64,000 nucleotides of DNA from an uncultured Bacteroidota bacterium (GCA_903853805.1 CAINUN010000016.1:62001-126000); one strand, 5' to 3'. Positions 24,552 through 33,883 are shown, counted from the stretch's first letter. Numbers and translations are program-made. The notes: generated by a model from the letters alone, not told the origin.

Positions 24552-25283
24552 TTGAAGCATTTCTATTTCATACTGATTTTACTTTTGGATTGCAATGCTT
24601 CGTTTGCACAATTGCTGAAAGGAAGAGTGATGGATGGCGATACGCAAAAGCCTATTGTGGGCGCAGTGATTGCAAATATCAATAGCCGACAAATTGCAAT
24701 GACAGATTCCTCAGGACACTATACACTAGTAGCCAATTTCAATAATGAAATCATGGTTTCTTTTCAAGGATATAAAACACAGACCAAAAAAGTTGCTCCA
24801 TCGCAATTGGGTATTTCTATCTTGAACATTGAATTGATGAAACTCAGCTACCAATTAGAGGAGTTTATTTTCCACCCAAAATATACGCGCTACCAACTCG
24901 ACTCTATGGAAAGAAAGTCGGTTTATATTCGTGTGTTGTCGAGAGAGAAAAGCACTATTGCTAGTCCTGTTTCTTGGATAGCCGAAAAATTCAACGCTAA
25001 TAGTAAACGTATTTTCAAGTTTCAGAAAAACTATTATTATTGGGAAACTGAAAAGTTTATTGAATCAAGATATTTACCTGAAATTGTTGAAAAACTTACC
25101 CAACTTCATGGCGATACGCTTGCAACCTTCATGAACAATTATCCTTTGCCTTATGATTATGCAAGGGTTGCATCCGAGTTAGAAATCAAAATCTTTATCC
25201 GCGATAGTTACAAGCAATGGCTAAAGCATCCTGTTTATCCTCCTATCATTACACAAGATGCCTTGAAAACGGACAAGCACTGA
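24552..25283 (+). CDS. secreted protein with carboxypeptidase-like regulatory domain
   Basis: 243 residues from a TTG start; signal peptide ends near NASFAQ. Residues ~20-105 form the beta-sandwich seen in Bacteroidota exported proteins (LLKGRVMDGDTQKPIVGAVI, TDSSGHYTLVANFNNEIMVSFQGYKTQ). The C-terminal half is helical and charged, with no recognised motif. It is similar in design to the DUF5686 protein upstream but lacks the barrel. Function unknown. Confidence 0.7.
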   Translation: MKHFYFILILLLDCNASFAQLLKGRVMDGDTQKPIVGAVIANINSRQIAMTDSSGHYTLVANFNNEIMVSFQGYKTQTKKVAPSQLGISILNIELMKLSYQLEEFIFHPKYTRYQLDSMERKSVYIRVLSREKSTIASPVSWIAEKFNANSKRIFKFQKNYYYWETEKFIESRYLPEIVEKLTQLHGDTLATFMNNYPLPYDYARVASELEIKIFIRDSYKQWLKHPVYPPIITQDALKTDKH

Positions 25284-25310
25284 GCCAACCGAATTGAGTT
25301 AATTTGCAGC

Positions 25311-26030
25311 ATGATTCCACAATGGCAAAAAGGTATTGTCAAAAAAATTGTTCAAGAAAACCCAACCACAAGAAGGTTTTGGATTGAACTTCCTGAAACA
25401 ACCCAATTCAATTTTCTTCCGGGTCAATATATAACGCTTGACCTACCTATTCATGAACGAAGAAATCTTCGTTGGCGCAGTTATAGCATTGCCTCTATGC
25501 CCGATGGCAGCAATGTCTTTGAACTCCTCATTGTTCATGCCCTAAATGGTGTGGGCACTACCTATCTTTTTAATGAAGTAGCCGTAGGAAGTGAATTGAC
25601 TTTTCGCGGACCCAATGGCATCTTTACTTTACCCACTAACATTGCCCACAAAGACCTTTTCTTTATTTGCACGGGCACAGGCATTGCGCCATTTAGAAGC
25701 ATGCTACAACACATACGTCATCAACAGATTCCCCATCAAAACATTCATCTTGTTTTTGGTTGCAGAACACAGACAGACCTTTTGTATCCTACCGAAATGA
25801 AGGAATTGGAACAACAACTTACTGGGTTCCATTATCACCCAACTCTATCTCGTGAAAGTTGGGATGGGAAGTCGGGTTATGTTCATGAAGTTTATGCTTC
25901 GCTTTGCAAGGAAAAACAAGCTGCTGTATTTATGCTTTGTGGTTGGCGAAATATGGTGGACGAAGCCTTAGAAAGAATTGAGGCTATGGGCTATGACAAG
26001 AAGGATATTTTGCACGAACTCTATGGTTGA
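25311..26030 (+). CDS. ferredoxin-NADP reductase-type flavoprotein
   Basis: 239 residues. FAD-binding segment LRWRSYSIAS (RxYS), and the NAD(P)-binding segment FFICTGTGIAPFRSML with HLVFGCRTQTDLLY and FMLCGWRNMV. There is no C-terminal 2Fe-2S domain, so it is a two-domain FNR-like reductase that shuttles electrons between NAD(P)H and a protein such as ferredoxin. With the ferredoxin and NADH-module-less complex I 15 kb away this is worth noting, but co-function is inference. Confidence 0.9.
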   Translation: MIPQWQKGIVKKIVQENPTTRRFWIELPETTQFNFLPGQYITLDLPIHERRNLRWRSYSIASMPDGSNVFELLIVHALNGVGTTYLFNEVAVGSELTFRGPNGIFTLPTNIAHKDLFFICTGTGIAPFRSMLQHIRHQQIPHQNIHLVFGCRTQTDLLYPTEMKELEQQLTGFHYHPTLSRESWDGKSGYVHEVYASLCKEKQAAVFMLCGWRNMVDEALERIEAMGYDKKDILHELYG

Positions 26031-26125
26031 TTGCAAGATGAAAATGATTCAAAGTGATTGTAAGCGTTTAGTTGGTTTTCGTTTTAATAATCCCTTTACT
26101 TATTCTTTCCTTACTTTGTAACATC

Positions 26126-28144
26126 ATGACAAACAAAAAAACAAACAAGAAAACAAGTTTCACCACCACTCATAGTTACAAAGGAAGATTAGAGATTGTA
26201 AAAAACGGCATGGGCTATGTGATGGTCGAAGGATTGAAAAAAGACATCGTCATCCGACAAGATAAAATGGGCTTGGCATTAGATGGTGATGATGTACGAG
26301 TGGAAGTGAGCGGCACTCCAAAGAAAAATGGCAGGCAAGACGGCATCATTACGGATGTTATTAAAAGACATCAAACAGAGTTTAGCGGTACGCTGAAAGT
26401 ATCTGCACATTTCGCTTTTCTCATTCCCGATAAGCAAAATATGCCGGTGGATATTTTCATTCCATTGGAGTTAATGCACGATGCCAAAGACGGCGATAAA
26501 GCCATTGTGAAAATAAAAGACTGGACACCCAAGGCTAAGAATCCTATAGGAGAGGTCATTCATATTTTGACTAATGAACCGGATAATGAAATTGCCATGA
26601 AGAGCATCTTGCTCGAAAGTGGTTTCCCGCTTTCTTTTCCTGACGAAGTGTTGGAAGAAGCGGCTCGTTATCCCGAAGGAATTAGCGAGGATGAATTGCA
26701 TTACCGTAAAGATTTTAGAAACACGTTGACGGTCACTATTGACCCGGTGGATGCCAAGGATTTTGATGATGCTATTTCTTTCAAAGAAATTTCAAAAGAT
26801 GTTTATGAAGTGGGCGTTCACATTGCCGATGTGTCGCACTACATTCAAAAATCATCTGCACTCGACCAAGAAGCTTTTAGACGAGCAACAAGTGTCTATC
26901 TTCCAGACAGAGTCGCACCCATGTTGCCGGAAAGATTGTCGAATGAATTGTGTTCGCTTCGTCCGCATGAAGATAAATACACGTTCTCTGCTGTTTTTCA
27001 ATTAGATGGCAATGGAATAGTGTTGGATTATTGGTTGGGCAAAACGGTCATTCATTCCGACAGGCGGTTTAGTTATGAAGAAGTACAGGAAATGATTGAA
27101 GGTGCCGATGGTGACCATAAGGAAGTCATCATGACCTTGAACAGCATTGCACAAACACTTCGCAAAAAACGTTTTCAAAAAGGAGCCATCAATTTTTCTT
27201 CGCAAGAAGTTCGTTTTCAATTGGATGAAAACGCCAAACCCATTGGCATCATCATTAAAGAAAGTAAAGAAGCGCACCAACTCATTGAAGAGTTGATGTT
27301 GTTAGCCAATAAACAAGTTGCCACTTATGTTTCGGCATTTGAATTTAAAGGAAGAGAAGTGCCATTCCCTTATCGTGTGCATGATGTGCCCGATGTGGAC
27401 AAGCTAAAAATGTTCACGGCTTTTGCTGGTCGTTTTGGATACAAGTTCAACATTGCAACACCCGAAGACATTGCAGCTTCTTTCAATGAAATGTTGCAAC
27501 TAGTTCAAGGAAAACCGGAGCAACATGTACTCGAAACTTTAGGTATTCGCACCATGTCGAAAGCGGTATATACCACCGACAATATTGGGCATTATGGTTT
27601 GGGCTTTAGTCATTATTGCCACTTCACTTCGCCTATTCGCCGTTACCCAGATGTGTTGGTGCATCGGGTGCTTTGGGAATGTTTGAACAACGACATCAAG
27701 CCTGTGAAACACATGGAACAAGAATGTCGTCATTGTAGCGAAATGGAGCGCAAAGCAATGGATGCCGAACGCAGTGCCAATAAGTACAAACAGGTGGAAT
27801 ATATGCAGCAGTTTGTGGGCGAGGATTTTGATGCGGTAATTAGTGGCGTTTCTACTTTTGGTTTTTGGGCAGAGACGGTGGAACACAAATGCGAAGGCAT
27901 GGTTTCAAAAACTGACTTGAATGATATTGACGATTTTGAGTTTAAGGAAGATGAGTATGCGCTTGTTGGCTTTTTAACTGGACTAAAGTTTAGTATGGGC
28001 GATAAAATAAAAGTGAAAGTTGCCGCTGCCAATCTTGAAAAAAGACAGATTGATTTTGCCTTAGTGGGGATGGAAGATGTGAAGTTGGCACATAGAGCGA
28101 GAGCAAAAGTGAAAAGTCAGAAGGTTAAAAAGGGGAAGAGGTGA
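26126..28144 (+). CDS. rnr: ribonuclease R
   Basis: 672 residues from the ATG at 26126 (the frame is open to a TTG at 26072, but the added residues are hydrophobic and unlike the family). A processive 3'-5' hydrolytic exoribonuclease: cold-shock-like N-terminal domains, RNB domain with DPVDAKDFDDAISF (the Mg-binding Asp residues) and GLGFSHYCHFTSPIRRYPDVLVHR, and a C-terminal S1 domain with a basic end. Complements PNPase in RNA turnover. Confidence 0.96.
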   Translation: MTNKKTNKKTSFTTTHSYKGRLEIVKNGMGYVMVEGLKKDIVIRQDKMGLALDGDDVRVEVSGTPKKNGRQDGIITDVIKRHQTEFSGTLKVSAHFAFLIPDKQNMPVDIFIPLELMHDAKDGDKAIVKIKDWTPKAKNPIGEVIHILTNEPDNEIAMKSILLESGFPLSFPDEVLEEAARYPEGISEDELHYRKDFRNTLTVTIDPVDAKDFDDAISFKEISKDVYEVGVHIADVSHYIQKSSALDQEAFRRATSVYLPDRVAPMLPERLSNELCSLRPHEDKYTFSAVFQLDGNGIVLDYWLGKTVIHSDRRFSYEEVQEMIEGADGDHKEVIMTLNSIAQTLRKKRFQKGAINFSSQEVRFQLDENAKPIGIIIKESKEAHQLIEELMLLANKQVATYVSAFEFKGREVPFPYRVHDVPDVDKLKMFTAFAGRFGYKFNIATPEDIAASFNEMLQLVQGKPEQHVLETLGIRTMSKAVYTTDNIGHYGLGFSHYCHFTSPIRRYPDVLVHRVLWECLNNDIKPVKHMEQECRHCSEMERKAMDAERSANKYKQVEYMQQFVGEDFDAVISGVSTFGFWAETVEHKCEGMVSKTDLNDIDDFEFKEDEYALVGFLTGLKFSMGDKIKVKVAAANLEKRQIDFALVGMEDVKLAHRARAKVKSQKVKKGKR

Positions 28145-28263
28145 TTTGATTCTTTAGACTTTTTGTTTCATTATCAATCTCCCCATTTTCCCCATTATTT
28201 TCAAAACTTACCATTTCCTTGTGTTGGAAATAGTTTTTTTAAAGAAAATTTCCCGAATCATAG
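28145..28263. other. leader of the 28 kb repeat island
   Basis: Downstream of rnr. It holds CCCCATTTTCCCC at 28181-28193 and, at 28234-28261, a T-rich element ending in CCCGAATCAT. Both occur, with few changes, in the same order before the 52.6 kb island. Confidence 0.6.
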
Positions 28264-28500
28264 AACCTGCGTATGCCAATTGAAGGAAAACAACTGTTTG
28301 GATGCAATTGGTATATGCCAACTCAAAGAAAACAACAGTTTGGATGCAATTGGTATATGCCAACTCAAAGAAAACAACAGTTTGGATGCAATTGGTATAT
28401 GCCAACTCTAGGAAAACAACTGTTTGGATGCAATTGGTATATACCAACTCTAGGAAAACAACTGTTTCCCTTCAATTGGTATATACCAATTGAAGGGAAA
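28264..28500. repeat. 42-bp tandem repeat, five to six units
   Basis: Units of 42 bp. Each has two dyads: TTGGTATATGCCAA (or the perfect TTGGTATATACCAA) and AAACAACTGTTT/AAACAACAGTTT, with centres 28293.5, 28314.5, 28335.5, 28356.5 and so on, exactly 21 bp apart. The last unit ends in the 36-bp palindrome. In one frame a unit reads MQLVYANSKKTTVW, but all frames are open and no promoter or start is convincing. Confidence 0.95.
28465..28500. repeat. perfect 36-bp palindrome
   Basis: A full two-fold palindrome, no mismatch, centred at 28482.5, which is on the same 21-bp grid as the preceding repeats. It closes the first repeat and abuts the second. Confidence 0.95.
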
Positions 28501-28503
28501 GAC

Positions 28504-28690
28504 GCCGAACGCGCAGATAGGCATAAAACAAATTACTTATCGCACCCCGAACGCGCGGATAGCCATAAAACAAATCATGTATCGTACTCCGAACGCGCGG
28601 ATAGGCATAAAACAAATTATTTATCGCACTCCGAACGCGCGGATAGGCATAAAACAAATTATTTATCGTACTCCGAATGCTCGGATAGGG
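28504..28690. repeat. second 42-bp tandem repeat, four units
   Basis: Four units of 42 bp with a different sequence. Each has CCGAACGCGCGG-type and ATAAA..TTTAT dyads, centres 28510.5, 28531.5, 28552.5 and so on, again 21 bp apart. The first centre is 28 bp from the palindrome centre, so there is a 7-bp shift between the two sets. The rest of the gap to 28768 has no feature I recognise. Confidence 0.95.
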
Positions 28691-28768
28691 AAACATACTT
28701 GATAATGACGACGTAGGCACAGCCTAACGCCGAACTATTAGGATAGAAGCTACGGCGAACTGAGTGAA

Positions 28769-30523
28769 TTATTTATTCTCTTTCTCCAAACTTGCCTTTT
28801 TTTCTGCCACTTTCTTGAAGTAGGTTTGGTATTTAGGCTCGTCAGTCATGTAGAAAATAGCTTCTCGTTTTTTGACACACTTTTCATTGATTTCTTCTTT
28901 GGTCACAAATTCCATTTTGACGTTTGCTTTCTTCCAAACATAGGTTTTGGAGGAAAGAATGATTTTAAATTCACTTCCATAACTACAACTAACCGTATCA
29001 TAAGTAATTTTGATACTTGTTGGCGGCGCTATTTTTCGGTTGATGGCTTTGTAGAAAGTAGTATCAGTCCTTGCAGAAAACTGCATGAGTTTATTGTTAT
29101 CAAACAACATTTCTATGTTTCTGAAATAACCAACACTCCAAATATCACAAGCAGACTCAATCAGCATTTTATAACCCGGAACAAATCGTGCACGATTGAA
29201 TCTACCTGAATCTGTTTTTAAATTTTCATTGGGATTTGCAATTACTTCTGCATGATAATTCCAAGGTAAAGGAGGGCTTCGATGTTTCCAATTACTAAAA
29301 ACAACTTGTCCTTGATAATATTCCTTGTTTATTCTCTGATAATCTTGAACAAAAGAATCAAACTCTGATTTCCCAATCAGATAATATTTCCCAAGTACAC
29401 CAAAACCAAAATCCTGCTTATAAGACTTTGGTGATTTTAGGTCGGCAATTGCTCTTTTATGTGGTGAGTCTTTTGAATGTTGTGATAACCATTTGCCTAA
29501 ATCTGACAATGTAGCGCCGTCCAAAACCCTAATATTTCCAACAAAGAAGTACTTGCTTAAAACTGAACCTTGATTAGTTCCTATGTTTCTAGCTTCCATT
29601 TTTTTTCTGAAATCATCTAATGATTCCATTCCTAATTTGGCTCTTTGATCATTGATTATTTTTTCAGAAGCTTCATCAAGATATTCCACGTAAGTTTTAT
29701 TGTCATAAAAAAAACCATTTACAAAAAGTGGAAATGAAATAGTGGTATTTCTCAACTTTACGGAGTCTGATTTAGGACTTTCATTTAATAGAAATGCAAA
29801 ACTGTGAAGTTCAAAATCGAAATTCAAAACAGCTTCATATAAGAACGTATCCAACAAGTGTGAAGGTTTACCCCCATAGGCACCTGCATTATGATGTAAA
29901 ATGATGATGTCGTAACCTATTGATGGGGCAATATCAAAATCATTCAATTGATTTCCCAAAGTCACTTCATTTTGTACACCATTTTTTTTGAACAATTGCA
30001 ACAGTCTTGCTGCATTAATAGAATCTACTGTATAGGTAGAGTCCGTCATGTAAGCACCATCATTTAATTTAGTATAGTATAACCTTACACCTCTATCCCA
30101 GTCCATCATTTTATGAATAGAATTAGCTAAGGGTCTTGAAGAAAAAGTATCGTTTGGGTATTTCTTAAGTAGTCTATGAATCTCTTGCAGGTCTTCTCCT
30201 TGATAGAACTTTAGAATTTTGTTTTGCAAATAAACTTTACCCAAACCACGAGCTAATAATTTTGAAAAATACTTTTCTGCTAATGGGTATTTTTTGGTGT
30301 CCATTGCAGCAAAAAAAGCGTTCAATAAATCTTTGCTGAAAGATTTATTAGAATTGATGGCAAAAGCTTTTTGAAAGAAAGTATTTGCTGTTTCAAAGTT
30401 GCTATCGCAAATAGCCAACTCTGCAAGGTTGGTATTTTTATAATAGTCTAAGTTGGTAGATTGGGCTTTTAATTGGGTAATAACTACCAATAAAAAAATA
30501 AAAATTGAGGGTGATTTTCTCAT
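28769..30523 (-). CDS. exported protein of unknown function at the end of the nuo operon
   Basis: 584 residues. Signal peptide (hydrophobic residues 7-17, likely cleavage near LKAQ), then a helical region of tandem-repeat look (LAELAICDSNFETANTFFQKAF, MDTKKYPLAEKYFSKLL; TPR-like) up to ~120. The remaining ~460 residues are unrecognised: mixed, with DIIILHHNAGAYGG and FVNGFFYDNKTYVEYLDEA. The ATG overlaps the stop of the upstream small gene by one base, so it is translated from the same mRNA as the nuo genes, though it need not be functionally related. Codon use and AT content look like the neighbours. Confidence 0.7.
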   Translation of the reverse strand: MRKSPSIFIFLLVVITQLKAQSTNLDYYKNTNLAELAICDSNFETANTFFQKAFAINSNKSFSKDLLNAFFAAMDTKKYPLAEKYFSKLLARGLGKVYLQNKILKFYQGEDLQEIHRLLKKYPNDTFSSRPLANSIHKMMDWDRGVRLYYTKLNDGAYMTDSTYTVDSINAARLLQLFKKNGVQNEVTLGNQLNDFDIAPSIGYDIIILHHNAGAYGGKPSHLLDTFLYEAVLNFDFELHSFAFLLNESPKSDSVKLRNTTISFPLFVNGFFYDNKTYVEYLDEASEKIINDQRAKLGMESLDDFRKKMEARNIGTNQGSVLSKYFFVGNIRVLDGATLSDLGKWLSQHSKDSPHKRAIADLKSPKSYKQDFGFGVLGKYYLIGKSEFDSFVQDYQRINKEYYQGQVVFSNWKHRSPPLPWNYHAEVIANPNENLKTDSGRFNRARFVPGYKMLIESACDIWSVGYFRNIEMLFDNNKLMQFSARTDTTFYKAINRKIAPPTSIKITYDTVSCSYGSEFKIILSSKTYVWKKANVKMEFVTKEEINEKCVKKREAIFYMTDEPKYQTYFKKVAEKKASLEKENK

Positions 30524-30924
30524 CAACTCTTACCCCAATACCACTCATCCTCCTTGGAAACAGCTTCTTTTTGTTTCCAATAATCGGCAGTAACTACTTT
30601 GCCATCAAGGGTTTTGAGCTCGCGGTTGTACACGGCATTGACCATGCTAAAAGATACATCAGTTACGCCCACGGTAAAGGTTTCAGGGAGTTTTACTTCG
30701 GGGGCTGCTTCAACAGGTGCAGGTGTTTCGCCTTCGGCTACGGGTTTTGGTGCAGGCTTAGGTGCTGCTTTTGGTGGTGGACTTGCCACCACTACTACAG
30801 TAAAAAGGTTATGTTCTAATAATGTCTTTAAAAAAGAAACACGTTCGGGCGTGCAATTCTTTTCAACGATGGCGCATTTTACATCACCAAGATCTTCGAA
30901 ACCATGATTCGGATTGAGTGCCAT
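30523..30924 (-). CDS. small Pro/Ala-linker protein after nuoN
   Basis: 133 residues, not recognised. An N-terminal domain (~1-48) has LGDVKCAIVEKNCTPERVSFLKTLL in part and ends in FTVVVVASPPP; a Pro/Ala/Glu-rich linker (~50-75) separates it from a C-terminal domain with VGVTDVSFSMVNAVYN and ends WYWGKS. No signal or membrane segment. It starts 2 bp after the nuoN stop, so it is in the operon; a role in complex I assembly is possible but unsupported. Confidence 0.7.
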   Translation of the reverse strand: MALNPNHGFEDLGDVKCAIVEKNCTPERVSFLKTLLEHNLFTVVVVASPPPKAAPKPAPKPVAEGETPAPVEAAPEVKLPETFTVGVTDVSFSMVNAVYNRELKTLDGKVVTADYWKQKEAVSKEDEWYWGKS

Positions 30925-30926
30925 AA

Positions 30927-32336
30927 TTATTTTCCTGCTAAAGTGGTTATGTGTTCAAATAATCCGCTTACAAATCCTGTGGCAATGACGCCTGCCAAAC
31001 AAATAATCAAAGCCAAGCGAAGCGGTAAACTTCCTTTGAGTGAAGCAATAGGTTGGTCGTTGTTGTCTATAAAAATGGCTTTCACCAAGCGCAAATAATA
31101 ATAGAGCGAAATGACCATGTTCATTACTGCAACAATGACAAGCAAATAATCACCTTTGCTAGCACCTGCCGTAACGAGGAACATTTTACCAAAGAAACCT
31201 GCTGTTGGCGGAATGCCTGCCAACGAAAAAAGACAAATAGCAATGACCCAAGAAGCAAATTTATTGTTGGTATAAAAGCCTTTGAAATCGTTGATGTTTT
31301 CTTTGCCTGTTTGTGAAGACACCAAGGACACCACACCAAATACACCGAGATTGGAAAAGGTGTAAATAATGAGGAAGTAAATCGCAGCTGAAATGCCCAT
31401 GATGCTCGTAGAAGATATGCCAAGCATGATGTAACCAACCTGCGCAATAGAAGAAAAGGCAAGGAAGCGTTTGATGTTATCTTGACGGATGGCAAATAGA
31501 TTGCCGACAGTAATGGTAACGAGAATGCTTAGGTAAAGCACATGGTACCAAGTATGTTCGAAATTGGGGAATACTTTATAAAGCGCAGTGATGAAAATGA
31601 AGACTATAGAGCCTTTTGAAATCACAGAAAGATAGGCAGTAACGGGTGCAGGTGCCCCTTCATAAACATCGGCAGTCCATAAATGGAATGGCACTGATGA
31701 AAGTTTGAAAGCAAAACCCGAGAAGATGAAGAGGAAGGCAAGCATTTGCAATTTGCTCGTGCTGAGTTGTGGCGCCATTTCGCTGAAATTTAAAGTGCCC
31801 GTAGTGCCATACAACATAGAAACACCAAACAACAAAATGCAAGAAGCAAAAGCAGATGACAAAATCATTTTCACAGCAGACTCAGATGATTTTGTTTTGT
31901 GCAAATCATAATTACACAAGGCTGCTAAAGGAATGCTTGATAACTCAAGTCCGAGATAGAACATGAGGAAGTTGCCACTCGAAATCATGAAATCCATTCC
32001 AAGTAAAGTGCATAATAACAGAATAAAGAACTCAAGGGTATTATCGTTTTCCTTCAAATAATCGAAGGCAAACAGGGAGATTATAAATGTGCCAAGATTG
32101 AGGATACTCTTTTCTAGAAAAATAAGTTCATTGGTTTGGTACATGCCATTGAACAAACTGCCTTCGGTATTGCAGCAAAAACCCCAAAGGAAGTTGGCTA
32201 ACAATAAAATGTTGACGAAATAGAGAAGGCTGGTGTTGGACTTAATGCCATCCCATACTTTCAATATCAGCAATAGGAAAATAATACCCGTAAGTATCAT
32301 TTCCGATTTCATGACTAATAAAAACTCAGTACCCAT
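30927..32336 (-). CDS. nuoN: NADH-quinone oxidoreductase subunit N
   Basis: 469 residues, an antiporter-like membrane subunit of complex I that contributes to proton pumping. About 14 membrane helices. Key features include FMISSGNFLMFYLGLELSS with the membrane Glu, and AFKLSSVPFHLWTADVYEGAP with a Lys and the conserved H-x-W. Length is normal for NuoN. Confidence 0.96.
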   Translation of the reverse strand: MGTEFLLVMKSEMILTGIIFLLLILKVWDGIKSNTSLLYFVNILLLANFLWGFCCNTEGSLFNGMYQTNELIFLEKSILNLGTFIISLFAFDYLKENDNTLEFFILLLCTLLGMDFMISSGNFLMFYLGLELSSIPLAALCNYDLHKTKSSESAVKMILSSAFASCILLFGVSMLYGTTGTLNFSEMAPQLSTSKLQMLAFLFIFSGFAFKLSSVPFHLWTADVYEGAPAPVTAYLSVISKGSIVFIFITALYKVFPNFEHTWYHVLYLSILVTITVGNLFAIRQDNIKRFLAFSSIAQVGYIMLGISSTSIMGISAAIYFLIIYTFSNLGVFGVVSLVSSQTGKENINDFKGFYTNNKFASWVIAICLFSLAGIPPTAGFFGKMFLVTAGASKGDYLLVIVAVMNMVISLYYYLRLVKAIFIDNNDQPIASLKGSLPLRLALIICLAGVIATGFVSGLFEHITTLAGK

Positions 32337-32367
32337 TTATAAATGCTTTCAGTTTCTTGCTAAAAAA

Positions 32368-33873
32368 TTATTTACCTGCTATTCCTCTTGTAATATTTTC
32401 CATAATCACACCCGTATCAGGACCAATCAAATCGTTTAATAAAAACGGCGCCATACCAATTATCAGAATGCTGACCATAAGTACTACAGATGCTAATCTT
32501 TCATTCCAACTTGCATCTTTAAACCCTAAGAATTCTTGATTTTTGATAGGACCCATTGCGGTAGAACCAACGGCTCTTAAAATGTAAACTGCAGTCACCA
32601 CAATTGAAGCACAGGCAAGAATGGTAGCTACTCTGTAATAAGTTTCTCCATGTTGCCAACCACCCACAAAAACCGTCATTTCAGCTACAAATCCACTTAA
32701 TCCAGGCAAGCCTAGAGAACACAAACCTGCCAACACAAATATGGTCATGATAAAAGGAATTGTCTTCAGTAAACCGCCTAACTGCGCTACAATACGGGTA
32801 TGAGTTCTTTCATAAATCATTCCAATGGCTGCGAAGAAAAGGGCTGTCATTAAACCATGTGAAACCATTTGTAAAACAGCACCAGTAATAGCCGTTTTGG
32901 TCAACATGCCAATACCAAAAATCACAAATCCACAGTGGCTCACAGAAGAATAAGCATTGATGTATTTCAGGTCAGTTTGCATCAATGTTGCAAATGCACC
33001 GTAAATGATAGCGATGGTTGAAAGCAAGATGATTATCCAGGAATATTCGTGTGCTGCTTCGGGCATTAAAAAAGTTGCTACTCTTAGACATCCATACCCC
33101 CCTAATTTCATAGAAATTCCTGCAAGGAACATAGATGCTGCTGTAGGTGCTGAAGAGTGCCCATCAGGCGCCCAAGTGTGAAATGGAAACATGGCAGTGA
33201 ACACTCCAAATCCAACAAACAAGAAAGGGAAAATGATGCGTTGAATTTCAATTGGGAAATGCATTTTAGCTAATAAAAGCAGATTGAATGTGTGGGCACC
33301 TTCTCCTGTATCTGAATTCAAATACAAACAAAGCATACCAATTAACACCAAAGCAGATCCACCCATTAACATTAAGGCCAATTTCATGGCGCTGTATTCT
33401 TTCTTGCCGCTTCCCCAAATGCCTATCAATAAGAATTTAGGAATAACCGCTACTTCTAAAAAGAAGAAAAGAGCAAATAAATCGAGGGAAATAAAGAAAC
33501 CGTAAGCACCCATGCTCAACAAAGCAATGAGAAAGAAAAACTCTTTAGTGAGTTTGGTAACATTCCAAGAAACCAATACGCCTGCTAATACCACCACAGC
33601 AGTCAATAAAATCATGGCGATGGAGATGCCATCCACGCCAACATAATATTCAATGTTCAAACTACTGAACCAAGAATGATGGGCTTCAAAAAGCATAGCA
33701 GCTTTGTTTCCTGCAGTTCTTTCTTTGTTGTAAGCCAAGAGCAATTCAACCGAATAGCCCAGTTGAATAACCGCTCCGATAAAAGCCATCCATCTTGCTT
33801 GTGCTTTAGGAACGAGCAGAACAGCTACAGCTGTAAGCAAAGGAATGAGTAATAATATACTTAGGTTGATCAT
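32368..33873 (-). CDS. nuoM: NADH-quinone oxidoreductase subunit M
   Basis: 501 residues from the ATG of MINLSILLL; a TTG seven codons upstream would overlap the preceding gene by 11 bp. Antiporter-like proton-pumping subunit: FFFLEVAVIPKFLLIG with the membrane Glu, MFPFHTWAPDGHSSAPTAAS and SVSHCGFVIFGIG. Full length. Confidence 0.96.
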   Translation of the reverse strand: MINLSILLLIPLLTAVAVLLVPKAQARWMAFIGAVIQLGYSVELLLAYNKERTAGNKAAMLFEAHHSWFSSLNIEYYVGVDGISIAMILLTAVVVLAGVLVSWNVTKLTKEFFFLIALLSMGAYGFFISLDLFALFFFLEVAVIPKFLLIGIWGSGKKEYSAMKLALMLMGGSALVLIGMLCLYLNSDTGEGAHTFNLLLLAKMHFPIEIQRIIFPFLFVGFGVFTAMFPFHTWAPDGHSSAPTAASMFLAGISMKLGGYGCLRVATFLMPEAAHEYSWIIILLSTIAIIYGAFATLMQTDLKYINAYSSVSHCGFVIFGIGMLTKTAITGAVLQMVSHGLMTALFFAAIGMIYERTHTRIVAQLGGLLKTIPFIMTIFVLAGLCSLGLPGLSGFVAEMTVFVGGWQHGETYYRVATILACASIVVTAVYILRAVGSTAMGPIKNQEFLGFKDASWNERLASVVLMVSILIIGMAPFLLNDLIGPDTGVIMENITRGIAGK

Positions 33874-33883
33874 ATAGTAATTT

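Noticed and set aside
28264-28690. CRISPR array
   Set aside because: Repeats are contiguous with no unique spacers, units are 42 bp throughout, and no cas genes are near.
28273-28716. 147-codon open frame across both 42-bp repeats, and minus-strand frames at the same place
   Set aside because: A repeat length that is a multiple of three keeps several frames open on both strands. There is no promoter, and dyad symmetry explains the pattern better than coding.
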